DNA from: Pseudomonas sp. Irchel 3H7
Lineage (GTDB): Bacteria; Pseudomonadota; Gammaproteobacteria; Pseudomonadales; Pseudomonadaceae
Length of the DNA stretch: 64,000 bases
Direction of reading: 5' to 3'
Assembly (NCBI RefSeq): GCF_900187605.1
Contig: NZ_FYEA01000001.1
Span: 1 to 64,000 of the forward strand
Shown here: positions 1 to 12,200 of the stretch, piece after piece
Position numbering within the stretch: the stretch's first letter is position 1
How the letters are laid out: each line of letters starts with the position of its first letter
Translations under genes and position numbers: made by a program
Notes under the pieces: model-generated
What the model saw: the letters and a program-made list of their open reading frames with translations, nothing else
Told to the model about the DNA's origin: nothing
Databases searched by the model: none

Positions 1-1
1 G

Positions 2-2323
2 GGGTTCATCGTCACCGTCGCCGGCGAACACGGCAAAACCCTCAAGGGCGGCACGCTGGACCTGTCGTACAACCTGCTGACCGATGAAAACGGCACCATC
101 GTCAAACGCGCATCCCTGCACGCCTCGCTGTTGAACGTCGGCGAAGCGCAACGCGAACTGGTCAAACCCATCGTGCTGGGTGAAAAGGATGGCGTGCTCG
201 AACCCAAAGACCTGCCCGGCGGCGCCAGCAAAATCACCGCGCCACGGCCGGTGGCTGTTCCGAGCGCGGCCAACGATATCGTGAAGTTTTTCTGGATCGT
301 TGAAGGCAATGAGCCCGTCACCGACTCGAAAATACTCAACGCCTTGTCCAAGGACAAGGACGTGGATTTCCCGCTGAACGCGGCGTTTGTGGCGCAGCAC
401 ATCGAGCCTAATCGCGGGAAAAAAGTACAGGTGCACTACGAGATTTTCCGGGCGGCCAGCAACACGACCAGTTATTCGAATGTGCTGGAGTTTACGGTGG
501 GGCAACCGGTGGCGCTGGATCCGCCGACGATTGATTCGGTCAAGGGATCGCCAAGCGGCAAGGACATTGTCGAGGGTGGCACCATCGTTGAAACCAGCGT
601 AGTGCTGAGCGGCACGGGCGCCAAGGGCAAGAACGTTGAAATACGCAATGGGCCCACCGTCGTTGATGAGGTCACGGCCGATCCGGTCTCTGGAATCTGG
701 ACCTACACCGTGTCGGGGCTGACTGTGACGAAGCACAGTTTTATCGCGACAGGAAAGTACGGCACCGAACCTGCCTCCGCGGCCTACACCCTCACTGTCA
801 CGGCGGTCATTGTGCCGAAACTGAGCAATGTGCTGGACGACAAAAACGTTGAAATCCCCGAGGGACAAACCACCTTCAGCACGTTGCTTACACTCAAAGG
901 CACCGCGAGCAAAGATCAGGACGTCGGGATCTATGATGGCAGCGGTGCGAGCGCAGTACTCAAGGGAACCGCGACAGCGGATAAAACCACAGGCCTGTGG
1001 GAATGCACGATCACGGTTGTAGTCGGCGCGCGCCGGTTGTATGCCAAATCCCTTTATCACCCCACATCGACCTATTCGAATGTGCGTCACGTGAGCGTGA
1101 TTGAAGATATCGCCCCGACCATTGACTCTGTTATAGGCACAGTCAGTGGTAACGAAATTCCAGAAGGCAGCGATACTGAGGAAACCGCCGTTACGTTGAG
1201 CGGTGAAGCAGCCAAAGGGCAGAATGTCGAGGTATTCAACCTCGCAGACTTGTTGGACACCGTCAGTGTCGATACATCAGGCGAATGGCGATTACCAATT
1301 GCAACCCTGAGCGCAACGACGCACAGCTTTATCGCCAAGGCTTCGTACGGATCGAGAGCGGAGTCAGCGCCTAGAACGCTGAAGGTAAAGGAAGCTACTC
1401 CAGACCCGGTGGGGACTATCGATATGCGTACGCGACAAGCGGACGTTGTCATCACCAGCGATGGTGCCCTCGCTTATGTAGACTTGGGCACGTCCATTGC
1501 AATTGTTGACGCGAAGAAAAACAGCATTATCGATCACATTGTAAAGCCTGAGTCGGACTACGCTTGGCTTTATATATTCATCAATTCTACCAATACAAAA
1601 ATCTATGCCACCGAAGCATCGGGAGAAGTATCAATATTCGATACAGCAACCAAAAGATTTACCAGGCAAATATATAACAGCCATCACCAGGCTGTGATGA
1701 ATAAAAACAGGTCACGCTTTACCTATGCGACCTTAGATAGCTCCTGCGTTACCATTGATGCTAATACTGAAAGCTTAATAGGGTCAATAAAAGTACCTGG
1801 CTGGTCAATGCCAGTCTTGCACAATCGCGACTCCTCCGTCCTCTATAATCACACAACCATCTCTGAAATCAGTTCATTATTTGAAGCGCGCAATATCATT
1901 ACAGGTCAAACAATTGCAAGTTACCAAATAACACACTCTGTCCGTAGCTCCTTCGTCGCTGCTCACTTAAGCGTCGACGAAAATAAAATCTATCTTGATA
2001 TAGCCTTGTTAGAGAACAAAGATTGGACACGCTCATTAATAATTCAGCTGAATGCTGACACTTTGCAAGAGCAGAGGAGAATAACACTGCCCGACAACTC
2101 ACGAATAGCACATGTTTTTTCTGATCGGATATATCTGGACAACCAAACCACTACGAGTATGGCTGTCCTTGACATCAATTCAGGGCAGATAGTCAAGAAC
2201 ATCGAAATAGGCCACCTGGGTACTGAATGGGGGAGGCGCTCGGCCTGCACCCCAGATCAGAAAAGGTTATATGTATGCAATACGAAAGGTTCTTTAATGG
2301 CTGTGGTCCGGACCGATCTGTGA
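2..2323 (+). CDS. Ig-like repeat protein with C-terminal beta-propeller (5' end outside window)
   Basis: The frame is open from the first bases of the window, so the N-terminus is missing. The visible part has three repeats of about 100 residues, each with an Ile-Pro/Val-Glu-Gly motif (IPEGS, IVEGG, IPEGQ), a 'VxLSGxAxKGQNVEV'-like strand pair and a closing 'HSFIAxxxYG' strand. These are typical bacterial Ig-like folds found in surface or secreted proteins. The last 290 residues change character: short strand repeats such as 'AIVDAKKNSIIDHIV' and 'VLDINSGQIVKNIEIG' fit a YVTN/YncE-type beta-propeller. Base composition changes too; from about 1.5 kb the DNA is clearly more AT-rich than the Ig part. 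An extracellular or envelope role is inferred. The substrate or partner cannot be told from the sequence. Confidence 0.7.
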   Translation, partial: GFIVTVAGEHGKTLKGGTLDLSYNLLTDENGTIVKRASLHASLLNVGEAQRELVKPIVLGEKDGVLEPKDLPGGASKITAPRPVAVPSAANDIVKFFWIVEGNEPVTDSKILNALSKDKDVDFPLNAAFVAQHIEPNRGKKVQVHYEIFRAASNTTSYSNVLEFTVGQPVALDPPTIDSVKGSPSGKDIVEGGTIVETSVVLSGTGAKGKNVEIRNGPTVVDEVTADPVSGIWTYTVSGLTVTKHSFIATGKYGTEPASAAYTLTVTAVIVPKLSNVLDDKNVEIPEGQTTFSTLLTLKGTASKDQDVGIYDGSGASAVLKGTATADKTTGLWECTITVVVGARRLYAKSLYHPTSTYSNVRHVSVIEDIAPTIDSVIGTVSGNEIPEGSDTEETAVTLSGEAAKGQNVEVFNLADLLDTVSVDTSGEWRLPIATLSATTHSFIAKASYGSRAESAPRTLKVKEATPDPVGTIDMRTRQADVVITSDGALAYVDLGTSIAIVDAKKNSIIDHIVKPESDYAWLYIFINSTNTKIYATEASGEVSIFDTATKRFTRQIYNSHHQAVMNKNRSRFTYATLDSSCVTIDANTESLIGSIKVPGWSMPVLHNRDSSVLYNHTTISEISSLFEARNIITGQTIASYQITHSVRSSFVAAHLSVDENKIYLDIALLENKDWTRSLIIQLNADTLQEQRRITLPDNSRIAHVFSDRIYLDNQTTTSMAVLDINSGQIVKNIEIGHLGTEWGRRSACTPDQKRLYVCNTKGSLMAVVRTDL

Positions 2324-2367
2324 GCAGAAAGGGGACAGACCCTGAGGGATCCCCACAAATCTACTCC

Positions 2368-2407
2368 AGGCTCTGCGCCTGATGATGCGCCTCATCACGC
2401 AGAGCCT
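2368..2407 (+). terminator. Hairpin after the Ig-repeat gene
   Basis: AGGCTCTGCG pairs with CGCAGAGCCT (10 bp) 45 bp after the stop codon. Only a short pyrimidine tract (TCTC) follows, so a transcription end is likely but not certain. Confidence 0.45.
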
Positions 2408-2413
2408 TCTCAA

Positions 2414-2720
2414 ATGTTTGCCAGTCCTCGCTGCCTCCGAACTCTGCGCATCTACGCCTGCGCTTTGGGGTCGGGTTCTATTGTGGGTCGGTCGCTGACG
2501 AATCAGCGATCGGGTTTAGCGACTCGAACTCAAGTCAAAGGTGCATCAGCGTTCCAGGCTTCGTTGCGGATCTGTATTTTCGCGATTTCGTCATGGTGGC
2601 TGTATGCGGGAGACCTTCGGGTCTGCCGGGTGCCTTTGACCGGTTCGCTAACCTGCGTACAGCCGCCACCCTCCTGTTTAGCGACAGGTTGTAGCGGCTC
2701 CACTTCAAAGGAGCTTCACC
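2414..2720 (+). ncRNA. Structured 5' leader of DUF6124 gene, copy 1
   Basis: This 300-nt stretch has no convincing gene of its own and is shared, in diverged form, with the leaders of the two other DUF6124 genes in the window. It holds a perfect hairpin TCGCTGA-CGAA-TCAGCGA (2492-2509). A three-way junction follows (2595-2670): an outer stem GGCUGUAUGCGGG with CCUGCGUACAGCC, an inner UUCG hairpin AGACC-UUCG-GGUCU, and a CCGG...CCGG arm. Next comes CCUGU-UUAGCG-ACAGG (2673-2688), then the ribosome-binding site AAGGAG. GCGGCU just before the ribosome-binding site can pair with AGCCGC of the outer stem, so two exclusive folds are possible. Confidence 0.6.
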
Positions 2721-3074
2721 ATGATCAAACCAACACCCAACCCACCCGAAACCGACCCCACCTCCCCCTACGAATCCCTCGATTCAAAAAAGCTCAACGA
2801 CGCCGCCGACCGCGCCCTCGATCACTACCTCTGCCCACCCGGCTCCACGCCACCACCGCGTAAGACCCGCCGGATGTACGCCGTCACCGCCGACTTCAAA
2901 AACGAGGAACTGCTGGCCGATGCCAGCGAAACCCTCGCTTCGGCCAGAACCATCGCCCATGACTTCGCCCACCTCATACCCGCGTCGCAGCGCAGGACGC
3001 TGTTGGGGATTGCGCAGCTGATCATGCTCGGCGAGCTGGCGGTGAATCGGGTGATGGATAATCTGGAGTTGTAG
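2721..3074 (+). CDS. DUF6124 family protein, copy 1
   Basis: This 117-residue Pseudomonas-type small protein begins MIKPTPNPPETD, followed by 'SPYESLDSKKLNDAADRALDHYL', a basic linker (PPPRKTRR) and a C-terminal helical half ending 'LGELAVNRVMDNLEL'. That is the usual layout of the DUF6124/DUF3077-like proteins, whose function is not known. No signal peptide or membrane segment is seen. The start is fixed by AAGGAGCTTCACC before ATG. Two closer-related copies lie at 32.9-33.2 and 34.6-34.9 kb. This copy differs most, for example 'DFAHLIPASQRRTLL' where the others have 'NVSSLLPASQRHALA'. Expression is probably controlled through the long structured leader. Confidence 0.85.
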   Translation: MIKPTPNPPETDPTSPYESLDSKKLNDAADRALDHYLCPPGSTPPPRKTRRMYAVTADFKNEELLADASETLASARTIAHDFAHLIPASQRRTLLGIAQLIMLGELAVNRVMDNLEL

Positions 3075-3188
3075 GATTGAGGCAGCCATGGGAAACACTT
3101 GCTGATTGATCCGGTGTCACTTCTGGCCCCTTCGCGAGCAGGCTCGCTCCCACAGGCTCTCCGCGAATGCAAGTGTGTTTGTGCAGAC

Positions 3189-3215
3189 AAAAAAAGGGCG
3201 ACCAACCGGTCGCCC
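3189..3215 (-). terminator. Rho-independent terminator of the pdtA-like gene
   Basis: On the minus strand GGGCGACC-GGTT-GGTCGCCC is followed by seven T. The perfect 8-bp stem lies 22 nt after the stop codon of the exoprotein gene. Confidence 0.93.
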
Positions 3216-3237
3216 AAACGTACTACACGAGAGTCTT

Positions 3238-6200
3238 TTACAACGTCAGTTGCCCACGCTCCTCTTCGGTCAACTGCTGTTTCGCCTGATCATCCAGCGC
3301 CCCGGCGCCCAACACCTGCACCGGGCTGTTCGGGTTGTAACCCGGTGCCGGTGCACGGCTGGCACCATCGCGGGACGGCGCAAGCTGTTCGTTGCCGAAG
3401 CTCAACACCTGCACGGTGAACACCGACGCCTGATTCTGTCGCGAAGCTGCCTGCTGCTGACGGGCGACGTCCTCCGCCGCTTGAGTGGCCGACGATGCTG
3501 CGGAACTCGCCGATGTAATCGCCCCGGTATTCACCGCCGACACCACCGGCACACCCGTCGCCTTGCCCTGAACCGAAATGTTGGCGGCGTTGACCACCGT
3601 CAGCGCGGCGATGTTGACGTTGCCCGAAACGCGAATCCCCGCCTCGCCCGCATCGATGGTGCCCAGCGGCGCGATCAGGTCGATGTCGCCCGGCGCCACT
3701 TCGGCGATCGGGTTGAGCGTGGCGATACCCGCGCCGGTGCTCGGCACCGACGGCGACAGTGTGACGTTGCCCCAAGTGTCGTAAACGCGTTTCGGCGGGG
3801 TGTAGACCACGGTGGTTTTCGAGCCGCGACCGGCGTTGATATCGCCCTCGGCCGACCAGCCGAGAATCGAGCCGCCGAACGTGGTCATGATCCGGCTCTG
3901 GCCGAGCAAAATGCTGCCCTGCGAATAGAGCTGAATATTGCCCGATCCCTGAGTGATGATCCCTGCGGTGGACGGCGGTGCCGCGCCTTCGATGCCGAAC
4001 ACCTGACCGCCGCCCGGGGTGAGCATCTGGATGTCGCCGCCGAACAGGGTCTTGACCCCTGCTCCGCCGTACAGCGTGATGTCGCCGTCGTAACGGATCG
4101 GATTGCCCGCCACATCAGTGGTCGGGAACAGCGTGGCAATGGCGTTGCGACCGCGTAGATAACTGCCTTTACGCGGGCCATCGACATCGTTGTATTCCAG
4201 GCCACCGGCGCGCAGTTCGGCGAAGTACACCTGCCGCGCGAAGATCGCCTGCTCGGTGGCCGGCAACGCCGCGTAGAAGGCCTGTGCCTGTTCGTCACTG
4301 CCGTTAAATCCATAGCCGAGGGTCAGCCAGCTCTGCAGTTCGTCGAGGTAGGTCCTGGCCACTTTGCCCGGTTGCGCACTCAACGACCGGTCAGGGTTAG
4401 CAAGGTTCTGGCGATTCAGATAATGCGCGACAAAGCGTGAGTAATCAGGCCCTTGCGCGCCCACACCCGCCTGCATGACCACGCTGGCACCAAGGCGGTT
4501 GTCACCCGCCACTACCGGCCCGATGCTGGTAATACTGGCGCGGTCCTCCATCAGGATATTGCGCCCGGCATTGATGTCGAGAACGCCGGGACCGGCGATG
4601 TCGAAGCTGCTGTAGAGAATGTCGCGGCCCGCGGATACCCGCGAAATATCTCGCGGATCGTTATGCACGAACAGGTTGCCGGTCGACGCAATGCTTTCGC
4701 TACTCGGCGAGCCCATTTCGGCGTTGGGCACGATCGTTGGCTGGCCGAGGAATGTACCGGACGCAACGATGTCGCGCCCGGCCAGCATCGACACCGGGGC
4801 CGCCGCTTCGTACCAGGTGCGTCTAGACAGGTTGAACGTCAGCGTTTCACCGCTGCGCACGCCCACCAGATCCCCGGTCAGGGCATAGAAACGTGCCGGT
4901 GCCTGTACATCGCTCAGCCCCGAATAACTGTTGGGCCCAAAGGCAAACAGCGGATAGCGCACATTCTTGTCCGCTGAAACACCGTCACTGTTCAGATTCG
5001 TCATGATTGGCGTCGCCGACGTACTGCTGCCGTAGCCATTGAATGCGGGAGCGAACGGCGTGGCGATGGCCAGTGGACTGGCGCCCGACTGGTTGATCGC
5101 ATAGCCGCCGGCATAGATCGAATCCTGCGCCAGCAACTCCAGTTGCCCTGCATTCGACGGCGCCAGCAGCAATGAATAACTCGTTGCCGGCACTACGCCG
5201 CTGCCTTGGCTGTACACCGCTGACGGCCCGGCATAGATCGAGCCTTGCGCAGCCACTGCGCGCAAGATCGACGGATAGACAAAGCGCCCGTCGGTCGGCG
5301 AGGTATTACGCGCAGTCACGGGACCTTGCCCGGTGGTTTCACCCAGTTGGGTGCTCGGCGTCAGATTGCCGCCCGCTGAAAACAGGTCGATCGCGGTGTG
5401 ATCGGTCCACAACGAGAAGCCGCTCAAGCCGCCGCCGTCGTGTACGACGCCGTCATCGGTGGTAAACGGCGTAGAGTTCTGCAAGCGTACCCGGCCCGGG
5501 TCCGCCGCCCCACCCAGTACCAGATCGCCACGGGTGTTCAGGCTCATGGCCGAGTCGCCCGGGATCAACACCAGGCCGCCGGAAGCGCTGCCCAGCGTGG
5601 CCGTAAACGGATCGTACGGGCGGACTTCACGAACGTCCTGAACGGGAGCGGCAGCGCCATACTGAAGATTGATACCACCCAGCGCACCCCCGGTCAGTTG
5701 TGCGGCACCGCGCAGGTTGATCAACGCACCTTGCAGATCATGTTGCGCAACACCGACGCCATTTTGTCCCGCCCGGGCCTGCAGCGATGGGTTGACCGAG
5801 CCACCGACACGGATGTCCATGTCACCGCCGCCGGTCAATTGCAGAGTACCGTCGCTGCCCACACGTCCGGTGCTGCCGACTGCCACGATCAAGCCCTGCC
5901 CACGAGGATAAAGGTTGCTGTTGCCGCTGCCGCCCATGGCCTTGAGCATGCCGGCGTCAGCACCGGCGCGCAGGCTGATGTTGCCGCCACCCAACGTCCC
6001 GAAACCGGTGAACCCCACCAGGAAGGGGCCAGTGTCGACGCTTTGATCCGGCAACGGCTGAGTCGCGTAGCTGCCGAAGTTGATCCACCACGCCGTCGGC
6101 ACATCGCTGCTGCCGGTGCCCTGACGCCAGAGCCAATTGCCCACGGCCACACTCGGCACCTGTTCCGGGGTATCCATGTTTTGCGAGTACCCGCGGCGAC

Positions 6201-9200
6201 CCAGCACATCACCGGAAATCGAACCGCCGGCATTGATCGTCAGGTTGCCACCCATTTGCGGGTACCAGGCCTGATACAGGCTGTCATTGCCACTGACCCA
6301 TTTTTCGTAATCGCTGCCGCCACTGCCCAGCACCGAGCCGTTATCCGACAGGCGTCCGCGCGGCTGGTTGTACAGCGGATCGACGTGCTGCGACTGCGTG
6401 CCGGCGGTGTACACGCCGAACGGTGAATCCATGCTCAGATCGCCCGCGGCGAGCACGTCCAGATCGCCGGTGCCGGTGCGCAACACGCTGAACATTTGCG
6501 TGCGGGTTTTGACGGTGATGCCCGGTTTGTTTTCCACGCACAGTTCCGGGAACGCACCGCACCAGGCCGCCACGTCATCGTCGCTCATCGGGGAGCCGGC
6601 AGGCATGCCCAGCCAGTTGTCCGGCGCCCACGCCCAACGCGGCGCCGGCACGCAAGAGTTCGGCGCCCAGTCACACCAGTCTTTCAGGTCGTCAGGCACT
6701 GGCTCACCGGGAGTAAAACCACCCAGGTTGCCGTCGCCCCAGACCAGCGTCGGCGGTTTTTCCGTCACCTTCAAGCCGTAGTGGGTGTCGGCCAGACGCA
6801 AGTGCCCATCGCTGGAAAGCGGCTTGATCGCGCGGCTGTCCGCCGCACTCAGATCCGCACCCGCCACCACGCGCATCGACCACGACGCACTGCCGGCCGG
6901 CAACATGCTTGCGACTGCCCAGTTGCGCCCCTGTTGCGTGCCGCTCAACGGTCGCAACTCAATGAACGCGGTGCCGTCGGCCAACACGACATCAGTCATC
7001 GACGGGATCAGCGAGCCACGCAACAGAGCAAGCGAACCGCTCAGGCGCACGCCCTTGATCGCGTTGGTGCCGGCCTCGACGTTGCCTGGCAACGGCACGC
7101 CTTTGGGCCAGCGCACGGCGCCGATCGCCGTCACGTTGTTCAAGCGGATGCCCGCGCCAAGGCGACTGCCCGCCGGCAAGGTCACGCTGTCGGCAAGCAA
7201 CGTACCGGCGGCGTACAACAACTGGCCCGTCGCATCGTGTACCGCAGCGGCCAGCACTGTGCCTGCGCCCAAGGTATACGGTCCGGCCAGGGTCGCCTCG
7301 GTGGGCAACAGGGTCCCGGCGGGCAGCGTCGCGGCTTGCAGCGGCACGTCGTAGTTCAACGTGACACCGGCCGGGAACAGCGTGCCTTCGGCCAGGGTCA
7401 CGCCCGCCGTCGGCACGATCAGGTCGCCACCAAACGGCTGGATGCCCGGCAAGAGTTTCCAGCCGGCATCGTCGACGGTTTCCGGCGGCGGCGCGAAGCC
7501 GTCGTTGAGGCTGCCATGAATATCGAGGTTGCCGCCGGCTCGCATCACCAGACTGCCCGCCTCGCCCGAACCGTACACAGCGGTTTTCTGCGTATGCGGA
7601 TTGAGGCTGGCATAGCGGTAGCCGGACAAGTCCACATCGCCCTGCACCACCAGATCGCCGTCGGCGGTTTTGCTGGCGATTTCCACGCCCGGCCGTAAAT
7701 GGAACGCATCGGCGTAGGTGGCATTGTTCAGCCCCGCCAGCTTGTTCTGCAGCAGGTTGCGGTTGGCCAGCGCCGCGTCGATGAACGCACTGCTGTCAGC
7801 ATGGATGCGGTCGAAGTAGGCCTGATCGATCACCTGATACGGCCGTCCGCTGGCCGCCGGGTCGACGCCGTCGGTGGCATCGGTATAACGCCGCGTGGCG
7901 TTAAGGCCAATCGACCGTGCGCCCTGAATGCTCAGCGCCCCGCTGGCATCAATGGCGATGTCATCGACCCCAAGACGCGGCGCGTTCAACTCCAGCGTGC
8001 CGCGCAACAGCCCGTCGGACTGCCCGGGCAAGGTGCCGCGCACGGCGTCGGTGCCATGACGCAGATCGATCCGCGCACCGGCGCCAAGGGTCAACAGACC
8101 CGCAGCGGAATTGAGCTCAACCGTCGCCCGGTTCGGCGCGTCGATGATCTTGCCGTAGCTATCGACCCGCAGCACACGACCATGGGCGTCGAGCACGGCG
8201 TTGCCGGCCAGGGTCAGGCCGTTTTGCGCCGACAGGCGAATGTTGCCGACCCGCTCGCCGCTGGCATCGATCAAACCCGCGACGGTCAGGCTGCCGTTGT
8301 CCACTGATACGTTCACTTCGCCAGCCTTGAGTCCGTCGCCAATCAGCAGATCACCCTGCTTGAGTTGCAAGCTGCGACTGCCGAAGACCTGACCGGCATT
8401 CAAGCGCTGGTTGAGGGCGGCAAACTGCTGACTGGCATCACCGTTCAGGTGCTGGGCGCGGATGTCCACGCCGGCGGATTTGTACGGCACCCACGTGCCG
8501 CCGGCATCGTAATGGCCGCTGCTGGTTCCGAGTATCTGGCCTTGCAGATCAACCATGCCCGCATCGCTGGCCAGCGCGACGGCACTGAGGGTGCCGGCCT
8601 GATTGTTCTGCGCCGAAAGGTCGATGCGCGAACCGGCGGCCTGACGAATATTGCCGTGGCTGCTGTACAGCGCCACATCGCCGCCCCAGCTGTACTTGCT
8701 GACATCATTGAACGGCAAGGTGCGGCCGGCCATGTCCACAGACGCGCCATTGGCGAGGGTCAGATCGCCCTCGGATTTCACCAGCAGTTTGCCGCTGGCC
8801 AGGGTGATGCGGCTGTCCAGCGCGATGCTGCGGGCATCGAGCGTCAGTTCCGCGCCCAAGGCATTGGCGGCCGCTGGCGTGCCGGCGCCGGTGAGCGTCA
8901 GGTTGTTGCCGGCCTTGAGCAGGTTTATCGAAGCGGCCTCGCCCGTCAGCAGCGGCGTGCGCAGGTTGAGATTGCCGCCGCTGTAGACATAGCCCTTGAC
9001 CGGATCGTAAGCGCCCTGTTCCTGGTACACCGCCAGGCTGCCCTTGTGATTGGCGGTGATGCGCTCACTAGCGCTGAGGTTGACGTTGGCAAAACCCAGC
9101 GCCAGCCGATTGTTCTGCTCCAGACCGCTGGCCTGCGGATTCGGGCCGTAACCGAACTCGATGCGCTGCGCCTGAATATCGAGGGTGCCGCGGCCCGTGC

Positions 9201-12200
9201 CGGCGCCGCCAGTGATGACGGCGCCGGGATCCTGGCTGGCGCCGTTCCAGATCAGATTGGCGGTGCGAATGGACGCCACGTCAGCGCTTTCACCCAAGCC
9301 GTAAATGGCTGGCGTGGTGAATATCAGGTTCTGCAATTTACTCACGCCCGTCTGCGCGTCCAGCGTATCGAGGCTGACGTTGCCGTAAAAGTTGAACGCA
9401 TCGCGGCTGGTCAGGCTCAAGGTTTCCAGCGCGGGCGCACCCAACTGCGTATCGCCGCGCAACAGGCGATCGAGCACACTCTGGTTCAGCGTCAGACCGG
9501 TCGGCACGCGGCTGCCGGCAGCGCTCAAGGCTTCGGCGCTGCCAGCGTTGACGGCGCCGACAGCCAGGGCCAGATGGCGGGTGCCGAAGCGTACCGACTC
9601 ATCGAGTTCAAACTGCTTGTCGGTGGCGGCGGTAATGCTGCCGTTGGAATAGAGCAGCGTCGGGTTGGTGCAGACGGTCGTCGGGCACTTGCCAATGCGA
9701 ATGTCGCCCGCACCGGAAGTACCGTCCGCTACCGCTGGCGCCAGGACGTTGGTCCAACCGTTCGACACCATCAGCAGCGCGGCCGCCCCCGGCTGGTAGA
9801 TGAAACCACTGCTGGAGTCGTACGGCGCGTTGCCACGGCCCAGGGTGTTGATCCCCGAACCGGCTTCGAGGGTAATGCCACCATCGCTGCGGGCGGTGCG
9901 CAACAGCACCTCGGGCGCCGACAACATCGCCCCCTCGCGCAGGGTGATCGACGTCGTGTAGCCAGTGAACGAGATGATATTGCCCGCGCCGCTGTAATCG
10001 ATCAGCGGTTGCGCGCCGAGGGTCAGGCGCCCGGCATTCAAACCGTTGAGGCTGTCGGCATACAGCGACACGCCAGTGAAACCGTCGGTGCGCGAATGCC
10101 CGGAGCCGAGAATTTCAAAGTCCATTGCCCCGCGTACCGTGGCCGTTCCGACCACCCCGCCGGCGGCCGGGGCGAATAACGCGCGGCCGTTGAAATCCAG
10201 GGCAACGTCCTGCTCGGCGCCTGGCATCAAATACAGATTCAGCGATTTGCCATCCATCGGGGCCAAGGCCCGGGGCACGCCACGCCGTGTCGCGTCACTC
10301 TGGATGAATTGGCTGAAACCGGTCTCGTTGTACTGCGAATAACGGCGCAGAACATCCGCAGACGTCAGAATGACCTGGCTGGGCAGGCTGTTACGCAGCC
10401 CGGTGTTGGCAATCGACATCTGCCCCGAACGGGTCCACGAACCATTGCGCATCTGCAACGCGTCGTTGCTGACGCCTGCTGTGGCCTGACCATTGACTTC
10501 GACCCGGAACGCCCCGGGCAGCAAGGCAAAGGTCGAGGGCAGTAATGTGTAGGTGCCCGCCGCCAGACCCGGCACGCCGGCACCGAGGGTAATCTGCTGG
10601 CCGATGCGCGGATCGACCGCCCCGGCCTCGGCGAGCATCGGCGCGTAGGCACTCTGATTGCCCGGCACGATGGCGTACACCGGATTGCTGGCAAGGCCCG
10701 GCAGGCTGAAGGTGCCGTCATTGGCGTTGCGCACCAGCGGGTTGTAGCGGGCATCGGTGGAACCGCCGCGCCCGGAGACAAACCCGGCGCCGCGCAGATC
10801 ACCGCCACCGGACAGATCGATCAGCGCGCCGCCCTGCACATCGACGTAGCGCGAGGTCAGCGTCACGCCGGCGGTATCCGCACTGATGCCCTTGAGCTGA
10901 ACGGATTTGCCAGCGTAGCGATAGTCGATGCCGTCGGTAGTTCCGCCATACGGCATGACCAACCCGGCGGCGCTGACCGAAGTCACGCTGCCTGGCAGCA
11001 AATGCAGCTCGCGGGTATTGACCACCGTTTCACCGCCAAGGCTGATCATGCCCAGCGGTGCGCGGATCACCCCGCCTTGTTCAATGCGCCCGGCCGCCAG
11101 TGTCAGGTTGCCAAACACCGAATACGGCAACGCGGCCGGTGCGGCCCCGCTGCTGCTGATGCGCAAGGTGCGAGCCGGATCGGCACCGGGGATCACGCTT
11201 TGGTAGCCCACCCGCACCTCAGCGGTGACATCGCTGGCAGGATAGATCTGCGCGGCACGCAGGTTGAGGTCGCCCGGTGTCCACAGTTCGGTTTTCTCGA
11301 CATAACCGGTCGGCGCCAGAAAGCGCAGGTCACCACGACTGTGCAGGGAGACCTGATCAAAGCCACGACGCGTCACCTGCAAATCCGCACCCGTGAGCTG
11401 GACAATATTGCCCGCGGTACCGAACGACAGGCTGTTGCTCAGGTCCAGTTGATCCGCACTGGCGTTGAATTGCCCCATCGATATACGCGTTGTCGGCGTG
11501 TTCATCACCCGTGGCCGAAGGTTGCCCGGCGCCTCGAAATACTTGCCCGTCCCCGACAGACGCAGGTAGGGCGCAGACAGGTCGATACGCGCATTGTCTT
11601 GCGCGCCTTCGGCCAGCGAAATCGCGCCGGCATACAGGCTCAGGCTTTGCTGCATGTGCAGATTGACGTCACCGTCGAACGACAGCAGGCCGTTGCTCAG
11701 CACACTCAGATTATCGAACCCGCCAGCCATCAACTGGTCGGCACTCAGGCGGGCACGCCCGTATTGCAACGCGGGCGCCGCTTCACCCGGTTGCACATCG
11801 GCAGGCAACAGGGCGTCAGCGGTTTGCTGGCTGATGATGATTTCGCGCGGCACGCGCACCTCATTGCTGGCATCACTGCGCAGATAACTCGGCGTCTCCA
11901 GAGCGATCTCCAGGCGCCCACCCGCCGCGCCGACGCCACCGGCCGCCGCGCGCAGGTCGCCGTCGATGAACAGGCCGTTATAGGAACTCAGGGAAATTCG
12001 CCCGCCGTCCGTAGCGACCGCCGTCGGCCCCTGCCCGGCGATATCCAGCAGCGCCTGCGCACCGGATGCGTCAAGCCGCGCGCCATTGCGCACGACGACA
12101 TAGGCATCGGCCGCCGTGGCGGTGGCCTTCTTCGCGTCGGTTTCACCGCCAATGATGATGCTGCCGCCCTTGCCCACCAGCCCATATACCCGGCCCAGCG

